From positions 620,001 through 684,000 of the forward strand of contig NC_026479.1 of the NCBI RefSeq assembly GCF_000328475.2: 64,000 nucleotides of DNA, given 5' to 3'. This document shows positions 46,658-55,978 of the stretch, one piece after another. Origin of the DNA: Mycosarcoma maydis. Its lineage: Eukaryota > Basidiomycota > Ustilaginomycetes > Ustilaginales. Numbering within the stretch: position 1 is the stretch's first letter; every line of letters begins with the position of its first letter. Under the pieces are notes generated by a model that searched no databases, was not told where the DNA came from, and saw only the letters and a program-made list of their open reading frames with translations. Made by a program: the position numbers and the translations under genes.

Positions 46658-48478
46658 ATGTCGAGCTACGCCAAGCTCAAGGAGATGGCCCTCAAGAAGG
46701 CGGAGGAGGAGCAAGCAGCTCTCAATAGGGAACGTGAGCGGAGAGAGCGTGAAGTAGCTGCCAAATTGGCCGAAAGAGAAGCTAGAGAAAGAGAACAGAA
46801 GGATCGCGAGCGAAAGATTCTCCTTCAGCGCATGACCCGCCAAAAGGAGGAAGAGGCGCGCGAAAAGATGCAAAAGGAGCGCGCTGTTAAGCTCGAACAG
46901 GAAAAGGTAGCAGACGAAGAGAATGCAGCACGTCCATCATCAGTACCATCATTAAGACAAGGTCTGTCCAGCTCGGCAAGAACTGCCTCTGTCAAGGCAT
47001 CATGTTCTACTCAAAAGGTTGATCTCTCTCATCGGCTCAAAGCCAAGCCAAGCAACGGCAATGCGACCAGAAGGAAACGCAAGGTTGAAGAAGACGATTT
47101 TGTAGGGAATCGCTTGGACAAGATAGGTGGAAGCAAAGCAGAGCTCACATCGTCATTTGCGGGCTCAAGTACTCCAAAGCGAAAGGCTACTCCAATGACG
47201 CGGGAGGAGAAGCAAGCCATCAAGCGGGCTAGGGAGTTCGGCTCTCTTCCAAAGCTGCCACCCATCGCACGTATCAGCTCGAACTCGGTTTCGGCGAGGT
47301 TCAGTCCAAGTGTCGGCGCCGGTGACGTTGAAAGGACAAACAGACCTTCGGCCCGCTCGCAACTTGCCAAGGACAACGGTTTGGTGGCTTTGGGTACAAA
47401 GAAGCGAGATCACCGCTCGATCGACGAGATTGAACGTGATCTTCGAAAAGTCAAGGAGGCCAGAGGGAATGGCAGGAGGGAAGCTCCCTCACAGGCCGAG
47501 CTTGAGCGTGAAGCTGCTTTAGCTCGAAGGCAAAAGGCAATGGAAGAGAAGCGTAAGAGTGACCTCGAGGCTAGGGAATTGGCATCCCGGCGTAAATTAG
47601 ATGGCAGTGGCGACGACTCCAAAGATGATCTGTTTGGGTCTGATGACGATGGTAACGAAGCCGAAGCTTCCAAACGTCGCAAGATGCCACCCTCAAAGGA
47701 CAAGAGTCAGGCTGCTACCGCGAATGGCTCACACAGTGGCTCGGCAAGTACGAGCCGTTTCGTAACTGCACCACAGTCGAGGGAGGTAAAGCCTATTGCT
47801 GCACGTGCTCCCGGCGGCATTAACCCTGCCGATTTCCTACCTGGTGCTCCTCTTCGACCCGAAGCTATGGCGCGACTCAGCCAGAAGGCGCGGACGAAAA
47901 CCGAATTGGCTTCAGCGTCGCGTGTCAAATCACCCGAATCGGACTCCCGCTCTAAGCCCAAACGGACCGTATCTGAATCCGACTCGAAGTCGTCTCCTGC
48001 ACCAGCCCTCACATCTTTCTCGGCTGGCCCGCCGAGAAGAGAAACTGCGCGAGAACGCTTTATTAGAGAGCAAGAGGAGAAGAAGAAATTGGCTGCAGGA
48101 CGTTCCGATGATGGTGGGCGCAAGGCAGAAGGACGATCGTCTCGCTCAGACGAGTACGCCAGCGAAGAGGACAACTATTCGGACGAGTACGACAGCGACG
48201 GCATCGATGACGACGACGATGGGGCCGAGGGCGAAGGAGGTCAGAGCTATCGCGATGAGATTTGGAAGTTGTTTGGCAAGGATCGCAAGAAATACGCTAG
48301 CCGAGTGGTGGACAGCGATGACGACATGGAGGCGGACGCAGCATCGGTGTTGCAAGAAGAATTGAGAAGTTCAAAGCAGGCGCGCGAAGAAGACCTGCGA
48401 GAAGAGCTGTTGGAGAAGCAGCGCGAACGCGAGAAGCTACTTCGCAAGCAGGCATTGAAGCGGGGTGCAGGGCGCTGA
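46658..48478 (+). CDS. SPT2: Spt2-family chromatin protein / histone H3-H4 chaperone
   Basis: This nuclear, transcription-coupled factor binds histone H3-H4 and DNA during elongation. It is 606 aa, starts at ATG 46658 and has no intron. The N-terminal 10-95 residues are a highly charged helical or coiled-coil segment (MALKKAEEEQAAL, then RERERREREVAAKL). The middle is Lys/Ser-rich with several KRKR-type nuclear signals. The C-terminus is the SPT2 domain: DEIWKLFGKDRKKYASR, then SDDDMEADAASVLQEE, then a Glu/Arg-rich helix RSSKQAREEDLREELLEKQ to the end. These match the family's conserved end. The gene is divergent from HSL7 and convergent with NAA50. Confidence 0.92.
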   Translation: MSSYAKLKEMALKKAEEEQAALNRERERREREVAAKLAEREAREREQKDRERKILLQRMTRQKEEEAREKMQKERAVKLEQEKVADEENAARPSSVPSLRQGLSSSARTASVKASCSTQKVDLSHRLKAKPSNGNATRRKRKVEEDDFVGNRLDKIGGSKAELTSSFAGSSTPKRKATPMTREEKQAIKRAREFGSLPKLPPIARISSNSVSARFSPSVGAGDVERTNRPSARSQLAKDNGLVALGTKKRDHRSIDEIERDLRKVKEARGNGRREAPSQAELEREAALARRQKAMEEKRKSDLEARELASRRKLDGSGDDSKDDLFGSDDDGNEAEASKRRKMPPSKDKSQAATANGSHSGSASTSRFVTAPQSREVKPIAARAPGGINPADFLPGAPLRPEAMARLSQKARTKTELASASRVKSPESDSRSKPKRTVSESDSKSSPAPALTSFSAGPPRRETARERFIREQEEKKKLAAGRSDDGGRKAEGRSSRSDEYASEEDNYSDEYDSDGIDDDDDGAEGEGGQSYRDEIWKLFGKDRKKYASRVVDSDDDMEADAASVLQEELRSSKQAREEDLREELLEKQREREKLLRKQALKRGAGR

Positions 48479-48719
48479 ACAAGCCCAACGGTCGGGGCTG
48501 ACCAACTGCGTTGCTTCCTGACCTCCATATGGCTCGACTCGAACGATTCATCCCAGATGTCCAAATACCCTTCTCGCTGTGTCTCTCGGTTTGCACAAGT
48601 TCGAGCAATAGAAAGGATAGTATCAATATACATATTGAACTTGTAGTGTACAGATAGCCCGTGTGGGTCGAGTTGATGAGACGCTGTTAAAGTGCCAACA
48701 AGGGATGATGCTGGAGCTG

Positions 48720-49382
48720 TTACTGAAGCTGCAGAACCCAAGCGCTGGCGGGCTGAATCCTGCGGTAGTAGTTGTCTATTGTTTCTGCGACTCGGAAACC
48801 GAACTTCTCATAAAAGGCCTTGGCCTCATCATTGGACGTCTGCACATGAAGGTAGATGGACTCTACCTTGACGGTCTTCTTGATGAGCTCGGGTTTGGTC
48901 TCCTTGCCATTCTTATCCTTTTTGGGTTTGGGAGTGGGGGCATCCTTGTCGATGATTTGGATCTCTTTGCCTGGACTGACGTGGTCGAGGATGTGCTGCA
49001 GCAGTGTTGATGCGATTCCAAGGCGTCGATACGGTGCCAAGACACCGAGGGTCATTATGTAGATACGCACTACGCTGGCGGAGACTGGTTCGAGGCGGCA
49101 GCAAATGGTGCCAACAGCCACATCATTGAATAGACCCAGCTTGCAGATCTCAGCTGCGTCTGGATCCAAGACATCCTTGTAGAAGCGTTCGGAGTATTGC
49201 ACAGGGAAAAGGACACTGTTGAGCTTTCGAAGCTGGCCAAGGTTGTTGGGGGTGAGCTGCGCAACGTCGACTCTCTTTGGCAGCAACGACCTGACGGGCG
49301 CTGCTGGTCTCGGCTCGTAGCTCATCGGTGGAAGCGGCCAAGACGAAGAGGAAGAGAAAGATGCAGCGGTAATGGCAGTCAT
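48720..49382 (-). CDS. NAA50: N-alpha-acetyltransferase 50 (Naa50/San, GNAT family)
   Basis: This enzyme acetylates N-termini, typically Met-initiated ones, and works with the ribosomal NatA complex; in animals it is needed for sister-chromatid cohesion. It is 220 aa and starts at ATG 49382. A 36-residue Ser/Pro-rich extension precedes VDVAQLTPNNLGQLRKLNSVLFPVQYSERFYKD, the substrate-binding start. Next come LFNDVAVGTICCRLE, then YIMTLGVLAPYRRLGIASTLL with the acetyl-CoA loop RRLGIA at 119-124. IYLHVQTSNDEAKAFYEKFGF and NYYRRI close the fold. Relative to human Naa50 there is an insertion of roughly 28 residues, Lys/Asp/Pro-rich (about 142-172), between the CoA helix and the next strand. Confidence 0.94.
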   Translation of the reverse strand: MTAITAASFSSSSSWPLPPMSYEPRPAAPVRSLLPKRVDVAQLTPNNLGQLRKLNSVLFPVQYSERFYKDVLDPDAAEICKLGLFNDVAVGTICCRLEPVSASVVRIYIMTLGVLAPYRRLGIASTLLQHILDHVSPGKEIQIIDKDAPTPKPKKDKNGKETKPELIKKTVKVESIYLHVQTSNDEAKAFYEKFGFRVAETIDNYYRRIQPASAWVLQLQ

Positions 49383-49481
49383 GCTCGAAAAGCAAAACCT
49401 ACGTCGACGATGATGAAGGTGATAAAGGGCACGAGGAAAGATGGCCGAGCCAAGCCAGCAATTAAGACAGGGTCGCTAACA

Positions 49482-49523
49482 AGAATCGTGGATCACGAAT
49501 CACACGAATCACGAATCGTGAAT
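49482..49523. repeat. motif cluster: AATCGTGGATCACGAATCAC type
   Basis: Forward and reverse copies of the intergenic motif lie back to back, ending ACGAATCGTGAATGG, about 100 bp upstream of NAA50. Confidence 0.7.
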
Positions 49524-49640
49524 GGTTGTGTGCGTCCTTCGCGTGACTTTGCAAGGGACTCGTGACTGCTCAGCTCGCGTCTTAAAAAAATAAGCACCGG
49601 CCGATAGATCCGTGAGGTGGTTTCAAAGTTGGTTGGTGTA

Positions 49641-49694
49641 AGACTCACGACTCGAAATCACGAATCGTAAATCACAAATCGTGAATCGTGAATA
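49641..49694. repeat. motif cluster: AATCACGAATCGTAAATCAC type
   Basis: Five to six near-tandem copies of AATCACGA / AATCGTGA occur in 54 bp of the NAA50-ROM2 promoter. Confidence 0.7.
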
Positions 49695-50246
49695 CGGCTG
49701 AGACACTCACGACGTACAGACGACTCATGACTCTCACAGCCGAAAAGTGGCCGTGGTCCGCACCACCAAAACTAGTCACGAGTGTTGGCTCACCTTTTAC
49801 CCTTTTTTTGGACACTGCTGAGTGCAACAAGAATCACGAATCGTGAATAAGAAAGCTTTCACGTTTCAACCACGCACGAGCCTTTTTGACATCCTTCATC
49901 AACACCACCATCGATAGCGACCCGTACCTCTCTTCACGAAGGCATCAACCTCGACTGAACACCTGCCTAGAAATCTGCAGACTTTAGCTCTGGCTATACA
50001 TGGTCGCAGACGCGGTCCGACCCATCCGACGAGTGCTTGCCATGACGCGCGAGCTGCATCAACCCTGGGATCTACCATAGCTCGAGTCAAAGCCCGTCCT
50101 CTTTGAAACTCTTTTCGACACCTCATTCGGCTTTCTCAGCATTCAAGCAAGTTCGTGTTGAGATTCACTGACGTTGGCAAAATCACTGTGCTGGCCCAGA
50201 GTGGCAAAGACAAAGTCGTCGGGAAAGCTAGGCTTGCATTGACATC

Positions 50247-53200
50247 ATGTCGAATCAACAGTCCTATGATCAGAACGGCCAAGCCACCTACTCGCGACCA
50301 CCGCAGCAGTCATCTTACTCTTCCGACGCTGCATCCATGACAAATTGGCGGCCGTCACATCCGTATCATGCGCACACTCAGTATGATGCATACGATCCTC
50401 GGTTTGCATACAGCTACATCGACCCGTCCTCACATTACAATTCATCCTCAGACCAATCACGCAAAGCCTCCTCGCCGGCGCCGAAAGATGTATATGAGCA
50501 TGTACAGAAGCAGAATCCGTCAGCGTCATCGTCCCATTCAGCAGCACGATCCACGCAGTCAACCACAGACCAAATAAGTCGCATGCAGCTTCGGGACGAT
50601 GCATCACAAAGACCGTATGATCTGGGCTACGACTATCATCGAAAACAACAGCAAAGCCAGCAACAGATCTCCACGGACTCAAGCTACGGTCGTGCATCCG
50701 GTCAGCTGCTGCAGTATTCCGATCACGGCGCTCATCCGCACTCTTCGCACGCTTCAAAGTCATTCACGCAGGGTTCGACCTCTGTACAAGACAATGCTGC
50801 CCGTTACGATCGATCTGAATCGAAGTACCATCAACTGAAGGACGTGGATCAAGCGAGTCCGGCTAATGTGTCCACGGCCGACTATTACCGTAGTAACAGC
50901 GCGCACCAGTCTGAATCTGCTGATCGACCCGTCTCATCTTCTGCCAGCGGTATTATCAGCTTGTACACGGATGATGGCGGCACTCCGCTTGCTGAAACGA
51001 CAACTACCTTCTCCACCCTTCCCTCGGACACTACCGCTTACTCGGCTCTATCATCAAGCAGCGCTGCTCCCGAGCGGATCCAACCAACACACCAGCCATC
51101 CCAACGAGCCAGTCGTCCGCTTCCCGTAACCCCGGGAGCTCAACGACCACACCAGCCCCCACAACTCAGTCGAGGGACTTCGGCTGAATCCAAGTACGCG
51201 ACTGCCGCACCTCTCTCGCCAACCTACCAAGACCAAGGCAGTGGTACCGAGTCGTATGCACAGCAGGCCTATTTCAATTCTGCCTCTCCGAAGCCGGCTG
51301 CTTGGTCGTCCCCAGTGTCTCCTCTTGACGTACAACACGCCGCGGCTCGTTCAGCCTCTTCGCGAATATATCCTGCGCCTACCTGGAGCCCAGCCTCGAC
51401 GGCCCATGGCACTCCCAACAGCTCTTACAGCCACCGTCCTCTGCCCTCCACGGCCGCATCCCTAGATCGTTCCTTTTCACCGCCGCCGCGAGATGGTGCA
51501 AGTGCCTCGCCGCTCTCAGCCTTCCGTTCCCCATCCTATACTCAAGCAAGCGCCCAATCGGCCTGGTCGCAGGCTCATCAGCAAGGCGAGACAGATCAAC
51601 GAAGCAACCGAACCACGTCCGCGAACCAAGCGCATACCGTTGACTCTTCGTACGACCCGGACTCGTATGAGGTCTCTAGCCCTGAGCGGAATGCAATGCG
51701 TCAGCGCACACGTAGCGAGGCATCGGATCTGTCGCTCAGGCCAAGTCGGTCTCATCGTCAGCCATTGCCTCCCATTCCCGGTCAGGCCTTCTCGACGTGG
51801 CAGAATGACTCATTACCACAAGGTAATTCAAGCAAAGCTGCTGTTCCGCGATTTTCAGCACCTGATCAAAACCGAGCCAAAGTTGTTGTGCAGCCCTTGG
51901 TACAACGCCAGCCGAGCTATGCTCAGGCACAACAACCCGTCTCGCGCCCGCCGGTACAGCAGAGAAGCGCAAGCTACAAGAATGATGACAAGGGCGACTT
52001 TGTTCAGAAAGTCGGCCATGAGCGATTCGACTCGCTCGCTTGGGAGCCTGTCAACAACCCACGCTCCAATGCTACTCAAGCTCTTCAGCCCAATGCCGGC
52101 CCAAGCGGGCCTAATGCGCTCGAATGGTCCCTGCTCTCAACCGTGGCCCTTCTTCTGCGCGCCAATGTGCCGCGCGGGGTCCAGATTAAGGGCAGCATCG
52201 ACTATCCCAACAGTTTCACTGGCAAAGACGTAGTGTCGACGCTGCAGGAACTACTTGTATCGGATGCTGTGGGCTCGCAACACGCTCTTGTACTCTCTGG
52301 CGACCCGTCGAGCTTACGTCATGTGGCCCTTTCTCTGGCAAAGTCGCTCAAGAGCCAGCTCTTTTTCCATGAAGTTGATTGGGGTGAAAAGGAGCTGACC
52401 GACGACGTCGACGAGGTCTACACTTTCCTCGAGGACAGTCTGGCAGACATGGGTTCTGCATCAGAGGATACCTACGACTGGGCGGCTGGTCTCAACCACA
52501 ATGCTGCGTTTGACTCGAGTCTGCAGCTCTCCATTGGCGACGCAGTACCCCGCAGCAGCCAACGTCGCAAAGCAGGCCGGATGACGGACCTTGACGACTT
52601 GCCTAACGGCGTCTTTACGCCACTCACACAGTGCTACAGTCCACTCTGTCGTCCCGAGAGGTCGTCGTCATGCTACAGCCCGTCCTGTCCTAACTCTGGC
52701 TCGAGCCCCTTGCGTTTGACGGTTACAGATTTGGACATCAAAGCTGCCACGCTTGGCGGCATCCTCGATCAAGGGCTGTCTGCTGACCAAACACAGAAAA
52801 AGGCATGGGCCGAGATCGTTCCTCCCGAACTACTCAAGAGCGTCCCGCAGGCCGAGATCGCTCGACAAAATGCGATCCTAGAGACAATTCAGAAGGAGGA
52901 GGAGTTCCTTGCAGATCTAGAGTTGCTCGATACCCTCTTCGTGCAGGGCTTGCAGAGACCCAGCGCTGCAGGCGATCCCCCGCCGTTGCCTATTGGACCG
53001 GAACGTGATAGCTTCATCCGCGAAGTCTTTGGTAATCATCGCGAGCTGGTCGTCCATATCCGCGCCTTGGTCGAGCGTTTGCACATTCGTCAGAGGGAGG
53101 AGAATCCCATTGTTCAGACGATCGGTGATCTGTTCTTGAGTGCCTCGCTTGACTGGGGAAACGCTTACACGACCTACCTCATCAATTATCCGCTCGCTAT

Positions 53201-55313
53201 CAGCCGAGTGAAGCGCGAGATGTCGATCAATCCGCGATTCAAAGCCTTTGTAGAGGCATGTCGGCGTCATCCAGCAGCACACAAGCACCCGCTCGAAAAC
53301 TTCCTCTTTCGGCCTCCAGCACGCCTTCAGAGGTACCATCTACACCTCGAATCCATTCTCAAAAAAACCGAGCAAGGCAATCACGATCGCGATAGCCTGC
53401 AGAATGCCATCGACATCATCAATGATCAGTGCAAGACTGCCCAAGCGGGTGTCGAAGCGGCGGAACTCAAGGTCAAGATCCGTGAGTATGCCTACAATCT
53501 CTCGGCCAAGAGGAACAAGCATGCGATCGATATGGATTTGTTGAACCCGGAGCGTCAACTCATCCATCAAGGCAGGGTGCTGCGAAAGCCGGATGCGTTT
53601 GATTTTGACTGGACCGAGCTCCTGGCGATTCTCTTTGATAATTACTTTATCGTTGTCAAGCAGAAGCGCATCGCCGAGGGACCTGACGATGATGGCTCGA
53701 ATGTTGCCTCTTCGTCATCGGCAGCCGGGGCTCGCTTCGTGCTTGCGAAACGACCAATCCCAGTCGAGATGCTCGAGGTCAGCGGCCTCACAGAGTCATC
53801 CATCTCACGGTCCATCGGTCTCAGCAACTTCCACATTAGCAGGGAACGAGAGGCCCGCGACTTCTGGCCTTTGACAATTTCGCACCTTGGTGGCAAGATT
53901 GAGCCAGTCACGCTGTACGCGCCCTCCAAAGCCGCGAGAGATCAGTGGAAGGCCAAGTTGGATGAGGCGATTGGCCTGCGGATGGCCGTTCAGGACAACA
54001 GCAAGGTGTTTGACCAGCACATCCTGAGCGACGACATCTTTGCCATTCCGCCCTCTGTGAGCCTGGAACCGGATAGGCCCATCGCTGGCGTTGACCCGGG
54101 CGTCTTCCACGGACGTGTCACGTGCGCTGTGCCCTTCGTCACCGCCGATGGAAGGCGGCTCGTGGCTGTGGGATGTGCCGACGGTGTGTGGATTGGGCTG
54201 CGAAGCGACCCCAAGTCGCTGCGTAAAGTGCTGCACCTTAAGCATGTGACGCAGTGCGCAGTGCTGGAGTCTTTTGGCATCTTTGTGGTGCTCGCCGACA
54301 AGGTGCTCATCTCGTACAGTCTCGAGGCACTTGTGCCGACGACAGCCAGCAGCGGATTGACGCTTCGCCCACCACAAAAGCTGAGTGGCAACCGAGACGT
54401 GCTCTTTTTCAACGTTGGCGTGCTCAAGGACCGCACGTTGCTGATCTACATGAAGAAGAAGGCCAACGAGAGCGTATTTCGTGCCCTAGAGCCTGTACTC
54501 AACGCACCCCGCGGAACCGAAGGCAAGTCCGGCTCGGGCTTCTTTGGCAAGTTTGGCAAGGACTCGAAGAACTCAGATTGGTTCCGTATCTACAAGACCT
54601 TCTTTATTCCTTCAGAGGCGTACTCGATCCAGTTTCTCAAGTCGAAACTCTGCATCATCTGCGCCAAGGGCTTCGAGATTATGAACCTCGACAGTCTGTT
54701 GCCAGGCACGATCCCAGACTTTGTGCACGCCAACCGCGAGGATGTGCGTGTGCAGCAGCTGCAGAAGCGAGTCGAGACGGCCAAGCCCTTGGGCATGTGC
54801 AAGACGAGCGATGGCGACTTTTTGCTGTGCTACGACGCCTTTGCTTGTTTTGTGGACCGCCTCGGCGAACCAACGCGACTGGATCAGATCATCGAATGGG
54901 AAGGCTTCCCCAAGCAGGTGGCATTCTCAGGCAACTACGTACTTGCATTCGATCCGCGCTTCGTAGAGGTTCGCGATGCGCTTACTGGGCGTTTGGTGCA
55001 GATCATGCGAGGCGTCGACCTGAGTTACGTATCAGGCAACAGCACGGTAACATCGGCTCACTCGGAAAGCGCGCAGATAGCAGCTCTTGACGCTGAGCTC
55101 AACCCGGTCATCTTCACAAGGCGGGAGCGCGTGGCTGGGCGCATTTCTTTCGACTTTCAGAGGGTGGTTGAGCTAAGCCCGACTGGCCCACCAGACTCGC
55201 ATGCGTATGTACCGCCGTTCCAACGAACCGCAACGGTCTTGTCAAACGGTAGCAGCTTGAGCGGTCGACCGTCAGGGCGACCATCCGTGGCCAGCTCGGG
55301 CAACTGGATCTGA
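50247..55313 (+). CDS. ROM2: DEP-DH-PH-CNH RhoGEF, Rom1/Rom2 type (cell-wall integrity)
   Basis: This guanine-nucleotide exchange factor activates Rho1 at the plasma membrane in the cell-wall integrity pathway (the role of yeast Rom1/Rom2). It is 1688 aa, starts at ATG 50247 and has no intron. The first 600 residues are Ser/Gln/Tyr-rich and disordered. A DEP domain lies at about 622-720 (LLSTVALLLRANVPRGVQIKGS, then FTGKDVVSTLQELL). A Cys/Pro-rich linker follows with paired CYSP motifs (about 792-815). The DH catalytic domain is at about 868-1085 (AILETIQKEEEFLADLELLD to a C-terminal HKHPLENFLFRPPARLQRYHL). The PH domain is at about 1100-1260. The CNH domain is at about 1285-1610 (VTCAVPFVTADGRRLVAVGC and GIFVVLADKVLISYSLE). 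This order is characteristic of Rom2. Confidence 0.95.
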   Translation: MSNQQSYDQNGQATYSRPPQQSSYSSDAASMTNWRPSHPYHAHTQYDAYDPRFAYSYIDPSSHYNSSSDQSRKASSPAPKDVYEHVQKQNPSASSSHSAARSTQSTTDQISRMQLRDDASQRPYDLGYDYHRKQQQSQQQISTDSSYGRASGQLLQYSDHGAHPHSSHASKSFTQGSTSVQDNAARYDRSESKYHQLKDVDQASPANVSTADYYRSNSAHQSESADRPVSSSASGIISLYTDDGGTPLAETTTTFSTLPSDTTAYSALSSSSAAPERIQPTHQPSQRASRPLPVTPGAQRPHQPPQLSRGTSAESKYATAAPLSPTYQDQGSGTESYAQQAYFNSASPKPAAWSSPVSPLDVQHAAARSASSRIYPAPTWSPASTAHGTPNSSYSHRPLPSTAASLDRSFSPPPRDGASASPLSAFRSPSYTQASAQSAWSQAHQQGETDQRSNRTTSANQAHTVDSSYDPDSYEVSSPERNAMRQRTRSEASDLSLRPSRSHRQPLPPIPGQAFSTWQNDSLPQGNSSKAAVPRFSAPDQNRAKVVVQPLVQRQPSYAQAQQPVSRPPVQQRSASYKNDDKGDFVQKVGHERFDSLAWEPVNNPRSNATQALQPNAGPSGPNALEWSLLSTVALLLRANVPRGVQIKGSIDYPNSFTGKDVVSTLQELLVSDAVGSQHALVLSGDPSSLRHVALSLAKSLKSQLFFHEVDWGEKELTDDVDEVYTFLEDSLADMGSASEDTYDWAAGLNHNAAFDSSLQLSIGDAVPRSSQRRKAGRMTDLDDLPNGVFTPLTQCYSPLCRPERSSSCYSPSCPNSGSSPLRLTVTDLDIKAATLGGILDQGLSADQTQKKAWAEIVPPELLKSVPQAEIARQNAILETIQKEEEFLADLELLDTLFVQGLQRPSAAGDPPPLPIGPERDSFIREVFGNHRELVVHIRALVERLHIRQREENPIVQTIGDLFLSASLDWGNAYTTYLINYPLAISRVKREMSINPRFKAFVEACRRHPAAHKHPLENFLFRPPARLQRYHLHLESILKKTEQGNHDRDSLQNAIDIINDQCKTAQAGVEAAELKVKIREYAYNLSAKRNKHAIDMDLLNPERQLIHQGRVLRKPDAFDFDWTELLAILFDNYFIVVKQKRIAEGPDDDGSNVASSSSAAGARFVLAKRPIPVEMLEVSGLTESSISRSIGLSNFHISREREARDFWPLTISHLGGKIEPVTLYAPSKAARDQWKAKLDEAIGLRMAVQDNSKVFDQHILSDDIFAIPPSVSLEPDRPIAGVDPGVFHGRVTCAVPFVTADGRRLVAVGCADGVWIGLRSDPKSLRKVLHLKHVTQCAVLESFGIFVVLADKVLISYSLEALVPTTASSGLTLRPPQKLSGNRDVLFFNVGVLKDRTLLIYMKKKANESVFRALEPVLNAPRGTEGKSGSGFFGKFGKDSKNSDWFRIYKTFFIPSEAYSIQFLKSKLCIICAKGFEIMNLDSLLPGTIPDFVHANREDVRVQQLQKRVETAKPLGMCKTSDGDFLLCYDAFACFVDRLGEPTRLDQIIEWEGFPKQVAFSGNYVLAFDPRFVEVRDALTGRLVQIMRGVDLSYVSGNSTVTSAHSESAQIAALDAELNPVIFTRRERVAGRISFDFQRVVELSPTGPPDSHAYVPPFQRTATVLSNGSSLSGRPSGRPSVASSGNWI

Positions 55314-55978
55314 CCAAAGCAGGCATTATTCCAGCTCATCCATCATGAATGCATTACCATTCGAGCTTCATTATCCTCGTGTGAGCGTATGTGTGGTGTG
55401 CTGACTGGACCATACCCTGCGCAAAACACAAATCTCGCGCTTGAGTCACGAGTATGACGAACATCGACGTGGCTTGTGTCTTCTGACAGCTTGAACCCTT
55501 GGAGAGGCTTAACGAGCCAAAGCATAACAAAGAGCAACACACGCAGCTCGTCGGTCGTGGCTCACGGTTCACGGCCCAGCAGCAGTCACGAGTGGTAGTT
55601 ACAGAGTGTGAGTTTTTGCACACGCACGCGCCATCCGTGGGTGCGTGATCAAGACCCTGAATTCATGATTCACGATTCACGATTCACGATTGTGATTTGG
55701 TTGGTTAACACCAAGCTTTCATCACATATCCTCATCGCCCTCTTCTCAATCTCACATCGTTCTTGTTCCTTTCGAACCCGCCTTGTTACAGCACATTTCT
55801 TACCATTCTATAGCTTGCGACTCCCACAGCATCATGATCCACAACCGTCGATGATCCCACAAGTGCTTCTTAGAGGCATCGCAACTCCTGGAGCTATTGT
55901 CCGTCACGGAAGCGGTTGAAAGTACCTCCATCGCCATTCAACACATTCTGGATTCGAAGAGAGTCCGTCATCATCACA
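55314..55978. other. intergenic, promoter of VPS15
   Basis: No gene is supported. A compact motif cluster at 55660-55698 (four ATTCACGATT-like copies) lies 280-320 bp before the VPS15 ATG. The leader contains CT-rich stretches. Confidence 0.6.
55660..55698. repeat. motif cluster: three tandem GATTCAC units
   Basis: GATTCAC repeats head to tail here with a 7-bp period, the reverse complement of the heptamer array at 63609-63657. Confidence 0.7.

Larger units (their letters stand above)
49383..50246. other. divergent promoter between NAA50 and ROM2-type gene
   Basis: No gene is supported. This spacer has the densest set of ATCGTGAAT motifs after 63.6 kb: clusters at 49482-49523, 49641-49694 and 49831-49849, with forward and reverse copies adjacent. 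The last 250 bp are a C/T-rich leader before the ROM2-type ATG. Confidence 0.65.
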
